From the IMG/VR virus record IMGVR_UViG_3300000563_000007, positions 1 to 39,469 of that record: DNA of 39,469 nt, one strand, 5' to 3'. Position 1 is the stretch's first letter, and every line of letters starts with the position of its first letter. Both the position numbers and the translations under genes were made by a program. Below, piece by piece: positions 13,732 through 23,007 of this stretch. The notes below the pieces were generated by a model. The model had not been told where the DNA came from and ran no database searches. It was given only the letters and a program-made list of their open reading frames with translations. The stretch is from a virus.

Positions 13732-15609
13732 TTAGTGGGATGTTTCTACTAGGGTATGCCCTAATTGCTTTTTGAGCCTTATAATATTTGAATTGTAAGG
13801 ATTAAATTCATTTCTATGGGTAATAAGATATACGGATAGGTTACCTAATTTATCCTGAATGATATCATTAACCTTCTCTATATTAATTTTACTAAGGTTT
13901 TCAAATATCTCATCCATTAATAATAAATTAGTGGCTTTGTGCCCCTTAGCCACAATATCATGAAGGGCGAATGCCATTATTACAGAAACAAATTGACCTT
14001 CACCACCAGATAAATCAGAATAAGGTATAATTTCATCTTCTTGGAAAATATAGGCATCAATATCCTTTCTAGCTGACTCCATATTTACATCAAATTTGAC
14101 TGTAAATCCAAAATATTTGGAATATACCGACATTCTTTCATTAAGGATATGGATCATATCATTAAATATAAATGCTTTCAATCCTGAATTTGATAACGGG
14201 TCTTTTATTAGCCATTCCAATACCTCTAACTCTCTCCTTAATCCTTTAAGTTCTAATTTAATGGGTTTTATTTTCTTCTTTAATCTCCTTATATCGAGTT
14301 TAATTTTGGTACTTTTCTTAACTAAACTATCCTCTTCCACAAGTTTTAAATCCTCTTTAAGTTTATTGAGACTTTTTTCGTGTTGTTGGATTTCATTAAG
14401 TCCCTTGTTGATCACTTCCTTATTTCTTTCTAGTTTTTTATTATTGTTTTCTATAGTGGTAATACTATCTTTAACTTGTTTTAAGCTAGCAAGTTGCCTT
14501 TTTATGCTCTTTAATTTCGAGTTTATAATATTTAATTGATTAGAATATTCTTGTTTTTCTTCGGATAGTTTTTTCTTGTCTTGTTTTAATCCCTCTTTGA
14601 CCTCTTTTTTAGCAACTCCACTAACAGCCTGTTTACATCTATCACATTTTTTAATGGGTTTTTCCAAGATTAATTCAATCTCTTCAATCATCCCATTTAA
14701 TTTCTTTATTTTCTTCTTTAACTCCTCAATCTGTGAAACTAACAGATTATATTCTGATAAATGAGATTCGTATTTAATCTCTTGTTTACGAAATTTAATT
14801 AATTCTTGATTATTGGTAAATATTTGTTTTCCTACGGATTTTAAATCCTCTTCAGAATTCATCCCTTGCTTTAAACTTAAATCCTTCTCTGCTTCTTTAA
14901 TCTCATCCTCCAACTCTTTAATCCTTTTCTCTTTTTTAATCTCAAACTCAACTTCGCTCTCCAAAGCTTGAGATAGTAATTCCTTTTTGCCTTGGAGTTG
15001 CATCTTAATAGTTTCATATTTTAATTCTATCGGCCCATATTTTTTAAGTTTCTCTTGCTTATGTTTCTTTGCCTTATCTTGAGCTTCTTGAATAAAATAC
15101 ATTTCAAAAGCCTGTTCTAATATATCCTTCTTATTAGTACCCGATTCATCAATTAGCCTTTTTAATTTTTGCCCAAATACTAAGGTATTTTTTAATAGGT
15201 CGGGAGTATATCCCAGAATTTTAATGATAGTATTCTGTATTTCTTGTTTCTTTTTATTTTTAACTATCTCTCCATCCCTCTTAAGGATTAATCGATTATT
15301 ACCTTTTGCACCCTCTACCTTACCTATATAATCCTGACATCTTATAATTTGGTACTGATGTTCGCCATCATTAAAATTGTTGATCACTTTGGTTCCCTTA
15401 TAATCCAGGGGTCTTACATGATCCCAAGTGGTTATTGAGCAATTAGGTTTTAATGTCTGACCTGTTAGTGACCAGAACCAAGCATTGAAGATAGTGGTTT
15501 TACCCATACCATTATCTGCCTTAATTATATTTAACCCCTTTTTAAAAGGAAATGTTAAATTTTGGATTGACCCAAACCCCTCTATATGAACATCCTGAAA
15601 ATTAATCAT
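13732..15609 (-). CDS. SbcC/Rad50-like ATPase (T4 gp46 type)
   Basis: SMC-type ATPase subunit of the Mre11-Rad50-like nuclease. Residues 31-38 (ADNGMGKT) are Walker A; long coiled coils run on both sides of a CxxC zinc hook (Cys322 and Cys325 in KKCDRCKQ); the ABC signature LSGGEGQ is at 533-539, Walker B LLLMDE at 562-567 and the H-loop His in LITH at about 598. At 625 aa it is close to phage gp46 (about 560) and much shorter than bacterial SbcC. Together with gp47 it resects ends for recombination-dependent replication. It overlaps 15602-16567 by eight bases. Confidence 0.93.
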   Translation of the reverse strand: MINFQDVHIEGFGSIQNLTFPFKKGLNIIKADNGMGKTTIFNAWFWSLTGQTLKPNCSITTWDHVRPLDYKGTKVINNFNDGEHQYQIIRCQDYIGKVEGAKGNNRLILKRDGEIVKNKKKQEIQNTIIKILGYTPDLLKNTLVFGQKLKRLIDESGTNKKDILEQAFEMYFIQEAQDKAKKHKQEKLKKYGPIELKYETIKMQLQGKKELLSQALESEVEFEIKKEKRIKELEDEIKEAEKDLSLKQGMNSEEDLKSVGKQIFTNNQELIKFRKQEIKYESHLSEYNLLVSQIEELKKKIKKLNGMIEEIELILEKPIKKCDRCKQAVSGVAKKEVKEGLKQDKKKLSEEKQEYSNQLNIINSKLKSIKRQLASLKQVKDSITTIENNNKKLERNKEVINKGLNEIQQHEKSLNKLKEDLKLVEEDSLVKKSTKIKLDIRRLKKKIKPIKLELKGLRRELEVLEWLIKDPLSNSGLKAFIFNDMIHILNERMSVYSKYFGFTVKFDVNMESARKDIDAYIFQEDEIIPYSDLSGGEGQFVSVIMAFALHDIVAKGHKATNLLLMDEIFENLSKINIEKVNDIIQDKLGNLSVYLITHRNEFNPYNSNIIRLKKQLGHTLVETSH

Positions 15610-16567
15610 CGAGTATTTGTTTTAGTGCCTTAATTTTCTTTTTATCATTTATCCCCTTTTCTTCACAATACCTCTTAGCCAACTTTTTTCTAGATATATT
15701 ATTAGTAAACCTTCTAGGGATTTCGGATTCATCGGAATCCTCCATTTTATTTATAGGTACCCAATAATGGTAATCGTTAATCGTATCTTTAGTCGGGTCA
15801 TAAAATTTGAATTCGGGTGTAGTGAGTTTCTTAAACTTAGTGGTCATATCCTCGTATATTTCCCAATATCCAAATTTACCCCCCATATCACTTTTCTTTT
15901 GCTGATTAGGTGAACCCACCATAATTATACTGGGTCTTATTCTTTGAGGTTTATGAATATGGCCACATAATACTAAATCGAATCCTTTAAATAGCTTGTA
16001 AAGATCTTTATCTAAATTCTGTACAGAATCAATTCTTCTACCGTCTGTTTCCCTGGCTCCATGTAGATCGGTGTGTATTAAAAGGATTTTCTTTTTAAAT
16101 TTCTTTAACTTTCCATTTTTCCTAATTTTATTAAGATAATCCTCAAATCCTATATTATATGTAAGATAAGGTATACCTGTAATACAGACATCGGGATGTG
16201 ATGTAAGTGTGATTAGCTCAAAATCTATACAATTAATCCCCTTTGTCATCGTGGCTAATGACTTAAACAATGATGGAGATTGATTATCGATTGTATTAGT
16301 TTCACTCATATCATGATTGCCTGATATACCCCAGACATTTAAACCCATTTTCCCTAAATGAGTTGAATAATCGAATAACTTATTGGAAATATGTTGATCT
16401 TCATGAAACCAATCTCCAGCAAATAACATAGGTAACCTCTTTTTTTTGAGTATCTCTAAAATACCGAGAGTTACCTTTATCCTTTTATCATTTTCATTAA
16501 ACTGATTAAAATCATGAAAATGTAAATCGCTAAAAACTAGAGCTATGGGCTTGGTTTTATTTGGCAT
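15602..16567 (-). CDS. SbcD/Mre11-like nuclease (T4 gp47 type)
   Basis: Calcineurin-like metallophosphoesterase. Motifs in order: FSDLHFHD at 12-19, GDWFH at 51-55, GNHD at 83-86, HTDLHG at about 165-170 and GHIHKP at 202-207, which supply the two-metal site. The length of 321 aa fits phage gp47. It forms a complex with the adjacent SbcC-like protein for end processing. Its start overlaps the stop of the P-loop kinase gene by 11 bases. Confidence 0.93.
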   Translation of the reverse strand: MPNKTKPIALVFSDLHFHDFNQFNENDKRIKVTLGILEILKKKRLPMLFAGDWFHEDQHISNKLFDYSTHLGKMGLNVWGISGNHDMSETNTIDNQSPSLFKSLATMTKGINCIDFELITLTSHPDVCITGIPYLTYNIGFEDYLNKIRKNGKLKKFKKKILLIHTDLHGARETDGRRIDSVQNLDKDLYKLFKGFDLVLCGHIHKPQRIRPSIIMVGSPNQQKKSDMGGKFGYWEIYEDMTTKFKKLTTPEFKFYDPTKDTINDYHYWVPINKMEDSDESEIPRRFTNNISRKKLAKRYCEEKGINDKKKIKALKQILDD

Positions 16568-17138
16568 TTATATAATCCTCCACAATTTGTTTACGTTTTT
16601 CAAAATCTGTTATCCCTGCTAATGATAAGTAATTACCCATAGTGAAATGTTGTAATACATCTTCATATTTCTTAGATATCCCCTTTTGATATTCCGTATC
16701 CACTACTCTTACCTTATCATCCTCAATCTCCCAATGATCTATCCAAGGAATAAATATTATACAGTCAAATAACCGATTTATCAATTCAGAAACAAATTCC
16801 ATATGTTCATATACCTTATCACTAATATCCTTACATTGAGTTAGAGTATACACCATCGAATCAATATGCCCCCTATCGGTAACAAAACCTTTATACTTAT
16901 ATAAATTGAATTTAAAAGCTCTTTCACGCAATAATTCCCATTGGATTATTAAGGCTTTTTCTGGCTCTTTTTCAGAAAATTCAATGAATTGCTGGTGAGT
17001 TTTAATTTTATAACAAGGACAAATCTGTTTTAATACAGAAACACTAACAAAAGTTAACTCCCAATGGTTAGCCACCCATTTAGCTAAAGTAGTTTTTCCC
17101 ATTCCAGAGGGTCCAGTGATTAATACATTTACACTCAT
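16557..17138 (-). CDS. P-loop kinase, deoxynucleotide-kinase-like (193 aa)
   Basis: Walker A GPSGMGKT at 9-16, then a lid-like helical region; TDRGHIDSMVYT at about residues 87-98 resembles the DR-(S/x)-x-D-xxY motif of thymidylate/deoxynucleoside kinases, and FDCIIFIPW (about residue 127-135) is the strand before the adenine loop. This points to an AAA_28-type NTPase or a phage deoxynucleoside (mono)phosphate kinase. It is ATGA-coupled to the flap exonuclease gene. If the TS-fold proteins make a modified dCMP, this would be a natural candidate for the kinase step, but substrate is not shown. Confidence 0.65.
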   Translation of the reverse strand: MSVNVLITGPSGMGKTTLAKWVANHWELTFVSVSVLKQICPCYKIKTHQQFIEFSEKEPEKALIIQWELLRERAFKFNLYKYKGFVTDRGHIDSMVYTLTQCKDISDKVYEHMEFVSELINRLFDCIIFIPWIDHWEIEDDKVRVVDTEYQKGISKKYEDVLQHFTMGNYLSLAGITDFEKRKQIVEDYINAK

Positions 17139-18022
17139 CGTAGAGATTTAAAAGTTTGTAAGAAATCTTTTTTGTTAAAGGTAAGGATATCATATTCCTG
17201 AGCAATTTGCCGAATTTCGATGTTATCAAAATTAGGTTTAATTAACGGTATCTTATTACCTCTATTAAATTTTCTATAATAATATGCAAGATCAATCAGG
17301 CATTTATTCTGCTTGTATAGGCTTGCCAGTAGTGCATTATCTAGCTTTTTATATTGCATATTACTTTTTAAATAATTAGCAATACTAGAATAAGTATCTA
17401 AGAATTCCCTGATCTTTACTGGACCCATTCCAATATACCCTGGGATGTTATCAGATTTATCTCCTGAAAGAATTAAATAGTCAACACATTCCCGAGGAAT
17501 ATATCCATATCTGTGTTGCATATTTTTTTCCGTAATCTCAATACCCTTATGAGGATTATGACATACGATATGAGGTGTTACCAATTGATTAAAATCCTTA
17601 TCGGAAGAAACAATAATTATGTTATACTTTTTCCTTAATTTCCTAACTAATTGATAAATCAAATCATCAGCCTCTTGGTATCTCTCCCAAGTTACATAAG
17701 TGTTTAAGTAAGGCAATAGGTTTTTAACTATTTCTTTTTGTTCACGAAAATCATCAATATCAAACCCTAATTTGGGTTCTCTTTCCTTATAAGAAGGTAA
17801 TATCTCTAATCTTTTTCGTGATCTACCACCATCAAAAACATTATAAACCTTAACGGGCTTAAATTTACTAATCAGAGATTTTAACACATAGGGATAACCA
17901 AATACCATCGAGGATGGCTTCCCCGATTTTGAAGCTATCCCCGAAAATTTAAAATAACAACGGTACAGTAAGTTGTTTCCGTCTACTATAATAATGGTTT
18001 TATTCTTCTGATTGCCTTTCAT
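17135..18022 (-). CDS. 5'-3' exonuclease / flap endonuclease (T4 RNase H type)
   Basis: FEN-family metal sites in order: VDGNNLLYR at 13-21, FDGGRSRKR at 63-71, EADDL at 117-121, SSDKDFNQL at 139-147 and GDKSDNIPG at 187-195 (helix-hairpin-helix start). This matches the Pol I N-terminal 5' nuclease and T4 RNase H, which remove RNA primers and flaps. The family A polymerase in this window lacks its own 5' nuclease, so this gene supplies it. The start lies 23 bases inside the end of the RecA gene. Confidence 0.92.
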   Translation of the reverse strand: MKGNQKNKTIIIVDGNNLLYRCYFKFSGIASKSGKPSSMVFGYPYVLKSLISKFKPVKVYNVFDGGRSRKRLEILPSYKEREPKLGFDIDDFREQKEIVKNLLPYLNTYVTWERYQEADDLIYQLVRKLRKKYNIIIVSSDKDFNQLVTPHIVCHNPHKGIEITEKNMQHRYGYIPRECVDYLILSGDKSDNIPGYIGMGPVKIREFLDTYSSIANYLKSNMQYKKLDNALLASLYKQNKCLIDLAYYYRKFNRGNKIPLIKPNFDNIEIRQIAQEYDILTFNKKDFLQTFKSLR

Positions 18023-19133
18023 ATCTAGCCCCTCTAACTGGGTATAGGTTTTTTTCTTGGTTTTTAATATGATTTTTCAGTTTAGATATTGTGTGAATTC
18101 CAGATTTACTTATCAGAGTTTTCCGTATTCCTTTATCCTCATATAACAGATTAACCAATTCCTCTTCAGATTTAGCTATATCCTTACCATCCATTTTATA
18201 AGGTGAACTTCCCTTGCCTCGGGTCAATGCCCCCGTTTTCAAAAGTAAATCGGGTAATCCCAAATACCTATCAATACCCACAGGTTTATAATATTCCGGA
18301 TTAAAATAGATTTTAGTTTTAAAAGTGGGACGAGGTGGTGCTACCTTATTTTTCTTTAATCGGATAGAGGTTTCAATTCCCACCCTTTCCTCTTTCTTTT
18401 TAATTTTTTCTTTTACCTGCTTCCCACCGTATACACCTATCCTTTGAGCAGCATAAAATTTCATAGCATGTCCGCCGGGGGTTGTATCCGGATCTTCAAA
18501 TTTAGAGGCTCCCACTTTGCTTCTAATCTGATTTATAAATATAGATATGATCCCCAATTCATATAACAGTTTATTCCTTATTCGAAGCATTTTGTAGATA
18601 GCCTTTGCCCTATTACCCATTTCCGCTTTAGCATCTGATTGTCTGGAATTAATATTAACCTCACAATCTAAGGCAGCCATACTATCCTGAATAAATAGAA
18701 TAGGTTCGTTATTGGTTAACTTAGATCGGTAATATAAGGCCATATCTAATAACCAATCTGAAATAGGTTCAACAGCAATATCATTAAATAACTCAATCTT
18801 ATTCATATCGAGTCCATTTTGTTCTGCCCAAGCAGTTGTAAAACTTTGTTCGGCATCATTCCATAAAATAATACCACCAGCCCTTTGAGCGGCATAACCA
18901 AAATCTTGAGCGATAAGGGTTTTTCCAGAAGACTCCATTCCGAATATCTCAACACATCTTCCATAAGGTATTCCTCCGCCCAGTACGTAATTTAACATAA
19001 GACTACGTGAAGGAAGCCATAGTTGTTGATCAGTAGGAACACTTATTTCACTGGCTAAACCAGAATGATATTGGCTTCTAATTTTACCTATAGAACCAAC
19101 TTTAGGTTTATTGCTTTTATTTTTCTTTGCCAT
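18000..19133 (-). CDS. RecA/UvsX family recombinase (377 aa)
   Basis: Strand-exchange ATPase. Walker A GMESSGKT at 65-72; IILWNDAEQSFTTAWAEQNG corresponds to the RecA strand with catalytic Glu near 97; Walker B EPILFIQDSMAAL at 143-155; L1/L2 region INQIRSKVGAS then DTTPGGHAMKFYAAQR at 200-231, more like bacterial RecA (INQLR-K, TT-GG-ALKFY) than T4 UvsX. The N-terminal Lys-rich start (MAKKNKSNKPK) is followed by the MAW-like helix. It is placed beside SSB, the UvsY-like candidate and exonuclease, as expected for recombination-dependent replication. Confidence 0.93.
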   Translation of the reverse strand: MAKKNKSNKPKVGSIGKIRSQYHSGLASEISVPTDQQLWLPSRSLMLNYVLGGGIPYGRCVEIFGMESSGKTLIAQDFGYAAQRAGGIILWNDAEQSFTTAWAEQNGLDMNKIELFNDIAVEPISDWLLDMALYYRSKLTNNEPILFIQDSMAALDCEVNINSRQSDAKAEMGNRAKAIYKMLRIRNKLLYELGIISIFINQIRSKVGASKFEDPDTTPGGHAMKFYAAQRIGVYGGKQVKEKIKKKEERVGIETSIRLKKNKVAPPRPTFKTKIYFNPEYYKPVGIDRYLGLPDLLLKTGALTRGKGSSPYKMDGKDIAKSEEELVNLLYEDKGIRKTLISKSGIHTISKLKNHIKNQEKNLYPVRGARYERQSEE

Positions 19134-19146
19134 ATAATTAGGGATT

Positions 19147-19187
19147 AAAAAAGGGAGGGACTAGCATATAGGCCAGCCCATCCCTTT
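19147..19187 (-). terminator. Intrinsic terminator after the SSB gene
   Basis: AAAGGGA (19181-19187 on the minus strand) pairs with TCCCTTT (19150-19156), extended inward by GC-rich imperfect pairing, then six T. It separates the SSB gene from recA, which would permit higher SSB output with partial read-through into the recombination genes. Confidence 0.75.
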
Positions 19188-19204
19188 AAAGTCCAACCTC
19201 ACTG

Positions 19205-19951
19205 CTAAATGTCACCGGACTTTTTCTTTTTCTTCTTTTTGGTTTTCTTGGATTTCTTTTTTGGTTTTTCATCCTCATCATCAGGGCCATGGAGGAATGT
19301 ATTAAGAGCTTCTGCTGTTTCCTCGTAAGAAGGAATAACATCTCTTATCATTTCGGGAAGATCAACCTCTTTATTATACCCTTTTGCAATAGGTGTATTT
19401 TTACAAGGTTGAACATCATATTCGGTATCATATTGACCAGTACCCGAACGAATCAATTTAATATCATAACCATTATCATCGATTGCAGTCATATCCCCCC
19501 ATTCATCGGTATCCAAGAAAAGGTCGATAATTTTATCATACTGGGCATTGGTTAATAGAACAAGTTTACCCGAATTATCCTTATCTACCTTTTTACCTTT
19601 AAGATCAGAATATACCAAAACCGGAGCCAGATATCTTTTACGAGGGGAAAAACCTTTTGCCAATTCCTTATCATCAGGGTCATCTGACTCCCTTAATTCC
19701 TGATATTTTTCCATAATAGCACAAGGTTCCCCAAGAGAATCGGGGGATATTACTCCCTTAACTTCGGGTCCTAAATAGAACTGTGTTACCTCATAAACAA
19801 ATTCCTCATCATCCCCTGTCGGTAACAATCTAACCCTCAAGGTACCTTCCTTTTGGAAAATAATTTTTTGATTACGTGAACCCCTTTCTCGAAGTTCCTT
19901 TTGCTTTTTAGCAAGCCTCTCTCTTAAAGAAGATTTTTTCTTTTTAGCCAT
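19205..19951 (-). CDS. Single-stranded DNA-binding protein, gp32-like (248 aa)
   Basis: The order fits T4 gp32-type SSBs: basic N-terminus (MAKKKKSSLRERLAKKQKEL), an OB-fold opening with LRVRLLPTGDDEEFVYEV, a zinc-region-like insert, KRYLAPVLVYSDLKGKKV, then SGKLVLLTNAQYDKIIDLFL and GDMTAIDDNGYDIKLIRSG near residues 150-175. It coats ssDNA during replication. Oddly, the C-terminus has a short acidic patch (GPDDEDEK) followed by a Lys-rich run and SGDI, whereas gp32-type proteins normally end acidic. Strong terminator downstream; UvsY-like gene upstream. Confidence 0.8.
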   Translation of the reverse strand: MAKKKKSSLRERLAKKQKELRERGSRNQKIIFQKEGTLRVRLLPTGDDEEFVYEVTQFYLGPEVKGVISPDSLGEPCAIMEKYQELRESDDPDDKELAKGFSPRKRYLAPVLVYSDLKGKKVDKDNSGKLVLLTNAQYDKIIDLFLDTDEWGDMTAIDDNGYDIKLIRSGTGQYDTEYDVQPCKNTPIAKGYNKEVDLPEMIRDVIPSYEETAEALNTFLHGPDDEDEKPKKKSKKTKKKKKKKSGDI

Positions 19952-19954
19952 AGT

Positions 19955-20407
19955 TTAATCATTTCTAATATTTGCACTAAGTGTCTGAATTAAATAAGAT
20001 CTCTCTTGAAAGGCATTGGAACAAGCTTTAATAGTGTTAGCATTTTCCTCAGCCTGTAAATATTCGGATAAAAGTTTCTGATAACCCGAGTTAGATATAA
20101 CCATAGATTTAGCAAGGTCATCAGAGGGAGGTCTACCGCTATTGGTAATTTTCCCTTTATATTTCACAAACAATCTGTTATATTTCTTATTTAGTTCGGC
20201 TTCCTTGTCCTTTTTAATCCTATCTAATTTTACCAATAGGGTACCAAGAAAACCTGATATTGAAGGTTGTGATTTTAATTCATCATTAATTATATTCTCA
20301 TTAATCACCAATTCTTCATACAAATTAAACTTAAAAACTTCCCCTGCAAACCTAATCTGAATATTCATCAGATTGGCCTTCAATGCATACTTAGCCAACT
20401 TTTTCAT
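19955..20407 (-). CDS. Possible UvsY-like recombination mediator (150 aa)
   Basis: A helical, basic protein. Residues 55-90 (TLLVKLDRIKKDKEAELNKK) form a charged helix; GKITNSGRPPSDDLAKSMVI follows, then QKLLSEYLQAEENANTIKAC and NAFQERSYLIQTLSANIRND. The layout (Lys/Glu helix, G-(R)-P-(S) turn, then helices with A-x-x-x-R-S near the end) resembles T4 UvsY, which loads UvsX on SSB-covered DNA. UvsY is about 137 aa. The location between SSB and polymerase, next to recA, supports it. Sequence similarity is low, so this is inference. Confidence 0.45.
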   Translation of the reverse strand: MKKLAKYALKANLMNIQIRFAGEVFKFNLYEELVINENIINDELKSQPSISGFLGTLLVKLDRIKKDKEAELNKKYNRLFVKYKGKITNSGRPPSDDLAKSMVISNSGYQKLLSEYLQAEENANTIKACSNAFQERSYLIQTLSANIRND

Positions 20408-20417
20408 TGATAATTAT

Positions 20418-22580
20418 TTAATTATAAATAGTATCCGAATTAACCAGGGATGAACAATCTTTATCCCACTGATAATTTGATAGATCCCCCCAATTTGAAC
20501 CCAATTCAAAATCCACCGCCATTGCAATTCCCTTCAATTTAAAGCCAAACCATTTTTCTGTTTCAGGATCTTGACATATTTTATTAATAATTGGTATAAC
20601 TGTATGAACATCTTCGGGATATAATTCATAAATAAGTGAGTCATGAACCGTAGCTAATTGCTTTAACCCCATTGGTAATTCCCCTTTTTTAACAGCTTCC
20701 CATATTAATATAGAAGCAAACAATGTATAATCCGAAGCCGTGCCCTGTACAATTGCATTAACTGATTGTCTTTGTGCTTCTGCCTTTTTACCCCAATTTG
20801 GAGAATGTATTTCAGGTAACCTTCTTTTACGTCCAAAGGGAGAAGTTACAAACCCATCAGTTTTAGCTTTCCTATGTTGGCTTTTAATAAACTTCTTAAT
20901 ACGAGGGAAATCTCGGAAGAATTCATCAAGGAATTTTTGAGCTTCTTCTTGAGATACTGCATAATCATCAGTTGAGAGGGATTCAGATAAATGTTTTGCA
21001 CCCTGCCCATAAACAATTCCAAAATTAATCGTTTTTGCTTGCTTCCTTCGCTTACTCCATTCTATATTTTCCGGGTGATTTTCATCCTTATATATTTTAT
21101 AAATTTTATCATAATCTTCACGATATTTTTTAACTGCCGAGGCTAAGTGAATATCCCTACCTTCTTTAAACCATTTAAGCATTGTCTTTTCCTTAGCCAT
21201 TGCCGCCAATACCCTTAACTCTGCCTGAGAATAGTCTACTTGCATTAATATCTTGTTGGGAGAAGGAACGAATAATCTTTTAATATAGGGATTAGTGGTA
21301 ATACGGGGTATTTGTTGAGCATTAGGATTACGGCTAGATAATCTACCTGACACCGTCCCATGGATAAGATATGAGGGATGTAATTTCCCATTATACATTT
21401 TCTCAATAAAGGAATCTATAAAGTTATTACGGATATGCAATAAGCCACGATATTCCAATAATAAATCAATAAATCCTGTATCATCCCTTTTATTTAATTT
21501 ATTCAATACCTCTTCATCTGTAGAAGGATTATCAGTCTCATTATTGTACTTATCGGTAGTATACTTAATGATATCAAATTCAAATCCGTAAGGAGATAAG
21601 AATAATAGTTTCTTTAATTGATCGGGGCTACCAAAATTAAAGGGTGCGAATATGGCCTGATCTTTTTTGGATAAGTTTTGTTCGAAAATGATGTTATTAA
21701 TCTTCTGCTCTCTATTTTGTATTTTACGTAAATTACCCAGATAATCCTCATCTGTAAGGGATTTAATTTCCCGTTTTAATTCTTTAATATAATTCTTTTT
21801 GGCTTCTTTAATCCTCAGCTTTTCATATTTCCTAATTTGTTTATGATCCTGTAAAGCCAATAAACAGTTATCTATTTTTTCTTTATATAAATCTCTAACC
21901 TCATATAGTTTTTCCACATTAATTGGAAACCCGTGGTAACTACTTTCCGCTAATACCCGAGCACCCATCATTAATAGATTACGAAATATTTTATAAAATC
22001 CCTTTTTAATAAGTCTTTCCTCAAACATAAGGAATAACCGGAATTCTAAGTCTGCATCTAATCCCGCATATTTACATAGGATATCTAAAGGAACATTAGC
22101 CCACCCGTATTTCTTAACCACATTTTCTATTTCATGTTCATATTGTGAAAATTCTGGGAGATACTTGGTAACCATAGATTTAAGGTCATTAGGACGAGTT
22201 TCATCTAAAAGGTATTTAGCTAACATTGCATCAAATAACCTACCCTTCGGATATATCTGGTATTTAAAACACCATTTTAATTCGAATTGTAAATTCCAAG
22301 CAATTTTAACTATCTTTTCATTTTCTAATACCTCTTTCCCAAACTTCCTTAATACCTTTTTAAATTTCTTAGAAAATGCGCTTTCCTTATGTTTTAAAGG
22401 GATAACCCAAGACCCTCCAGGCTGAAAGCTAACGGCTAATGCAGTGGGATATTCAGATTCTCGGTAATATTCTGTACTTGTAGTTTCAAAGTCAAAACAA
22501 CAATATCCCGTACGTTTACAGTGAGATATTAACTTATTTAGATCATCAGTATTCTCAACTATATATAAATCACTTTTCAT
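20418..22580 (-). CDS. Family A DNA polymerase with 3'-5' exonuclease
   Basis: Residues 27-33 (CCFDFET) give exonuclease motif I (Asp30, Glu32); GLDADLEFRLF supplies a later exonuclease motif. Polymerase motif A is VDYSQAELR near residue 450, motif B RRKQAKTINFGIVYGQG near 515-530 and motif C TVHDSLIYE near 645. The 720-aa length and lack of a 5' nuclease domain match T7-type replicative polymerases. It is the main replicative polymerase. The start overlaps the dCMP deaminase end by 11 bases; the stop lies 10 bases before the UvsY-like gene. Confidence 0.95.
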   Translation of the reverse strand: MKSDLYIVENTDDLNKLISHCKRTGYCCFDFETTSTEYYRESEYPTALAVSFQPGGSWVIPLKHKESAFSKKFKKVLRKFGKEVLENEKIVKIAWNLQFELKWCFKYQIYPKGRLFDAMLAKYLLDETRPNDLKSMVTKYLPEFSQYEHEIENVVKKYGWANVPLDILCKYAGLDADLEFRLFLMFEERLIKKGFYKIFRNLLMMGARVLAESSYHGFPINVEKLYEVRDLYKEKIDNCLLALQDHKQIRKYEKLRIKEAKKNYIKELKREIKSLTDEDYLGNLRKIQNREQKINNIIFEQNLSKKDQAIFAPFNFGSPDQLKKLLFLSPYGFEFDIIKYTTDKYNNETDNPSTDEEVLNKLNKRDDTGFIDLLLEYRGLLHIRNNFIDSFIEKMYNGKLHPSYLIHGTVSGRLSSRNPNAQQIPRITTNPYIKRLFVPSPNKILMQVDYSQAELRVLAAMAKEKTMLKWFKEGRDIHLASAVKKYREDYDKIYKIYKDENHPENIEWSKRRKQAKTINFGIVYGQGAKHLSESLSTDDYAVSQEEAQKFLDEFFRDFPRIKKFIKSQHRKAKTDGFVTSPFGRKRRLPEIHSPNWGKKAEAQRQSVNAIVQGTASDYTLFASILIWEAVKKGELPMGLKQLATVHDSLIYELYPEDVHTVIPIINKICQDPETEKWFGFKLKGIAMAVDFELGSNWGDLSNYQWDKDCSSLVNSDTIYN
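20421..20437 (-). promoter_or_regulatory. Candidate motif CGGATACTATTTA upstream of UvsY-like gene
   Basis: On the minus strand CGGATACTATTTATAAT overlaps the last codons of the polymerase gene and lies 14 bases before the next start (20407). Near-copies occur before 26026 and 30585. A TTG occurs about 21 bases upstream of TACTATTT. Promoter or translation leader; unproven. Confidence 0.35.
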
Positions 22581-23007
22581 ATCTGTGTATTAAAACCTGG
22601 CTTTTAAACAATAAATCCCTTCCATCGTGATTTGTATATTCTTTATCGTAGTAAACTTTTTTAATACCCGCTTGTATAATAAGTTGGGCACACTTTATAC
22701 AAGGTTCATGAGTGCAATATAAAATAGCTCCGTTTAAAGAAACTCCAGACTTTGCAGCAAAAGCAATTAAATTAGCTTCCGCATGGATTGCATTTGGACA
22801 TGAAGTAGCTTCACTTGAACAACCATTCTCAACAGTACAGTGTTCTTGCCCAGAAGGAGATCCATTATAACCTGTGGATATAATTCTGTTATCTAATATT
22901 GCCACTGCTCCTACTTGACCTCTTAAACAAGTAGATCTTTTTGCAAATAGCCAAGCTACACCCATAAAGACTTCATCTCGAGTGAACCTTTTATGTTTTA
23001 AATCCAT
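22570..23007 (-). CDS. dCMP deaminase
   Basis: Zinc-dependent cytidine deaminase fold. The zinc site is HAE at 75-77 (His75, catalytic Glu77) and PCIKC at 102-106 (Cys103, Cys106); an additional Cys/His group (Cys57, Cys63, Cys70 region) fits the second zinc site of the T4-type enzymes. STGYNGSPSGQEHC at 44-57 is the substrate loop. It turns dCMP into dUMP, supplying dTMP synthesis and shifting the C/T balance. Length 145 aa is close to family size. It overlaps both neighbours by about 10 bases. Confidence 0.92.
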   Translation of the reverse strand: MDLKHKRFTRDEVFMGVAWLFAKRSTCLRGQVGAVAILDNRIISTGYNGSPSGQEHCTVENGCSSEATSCPNAIHAEANLIAFAAKSGVSLNGAILYCTHEPCIKCAQLIIQAGIKKVYYDKEYTNHDGRDLLFKSQVLIHRYEK

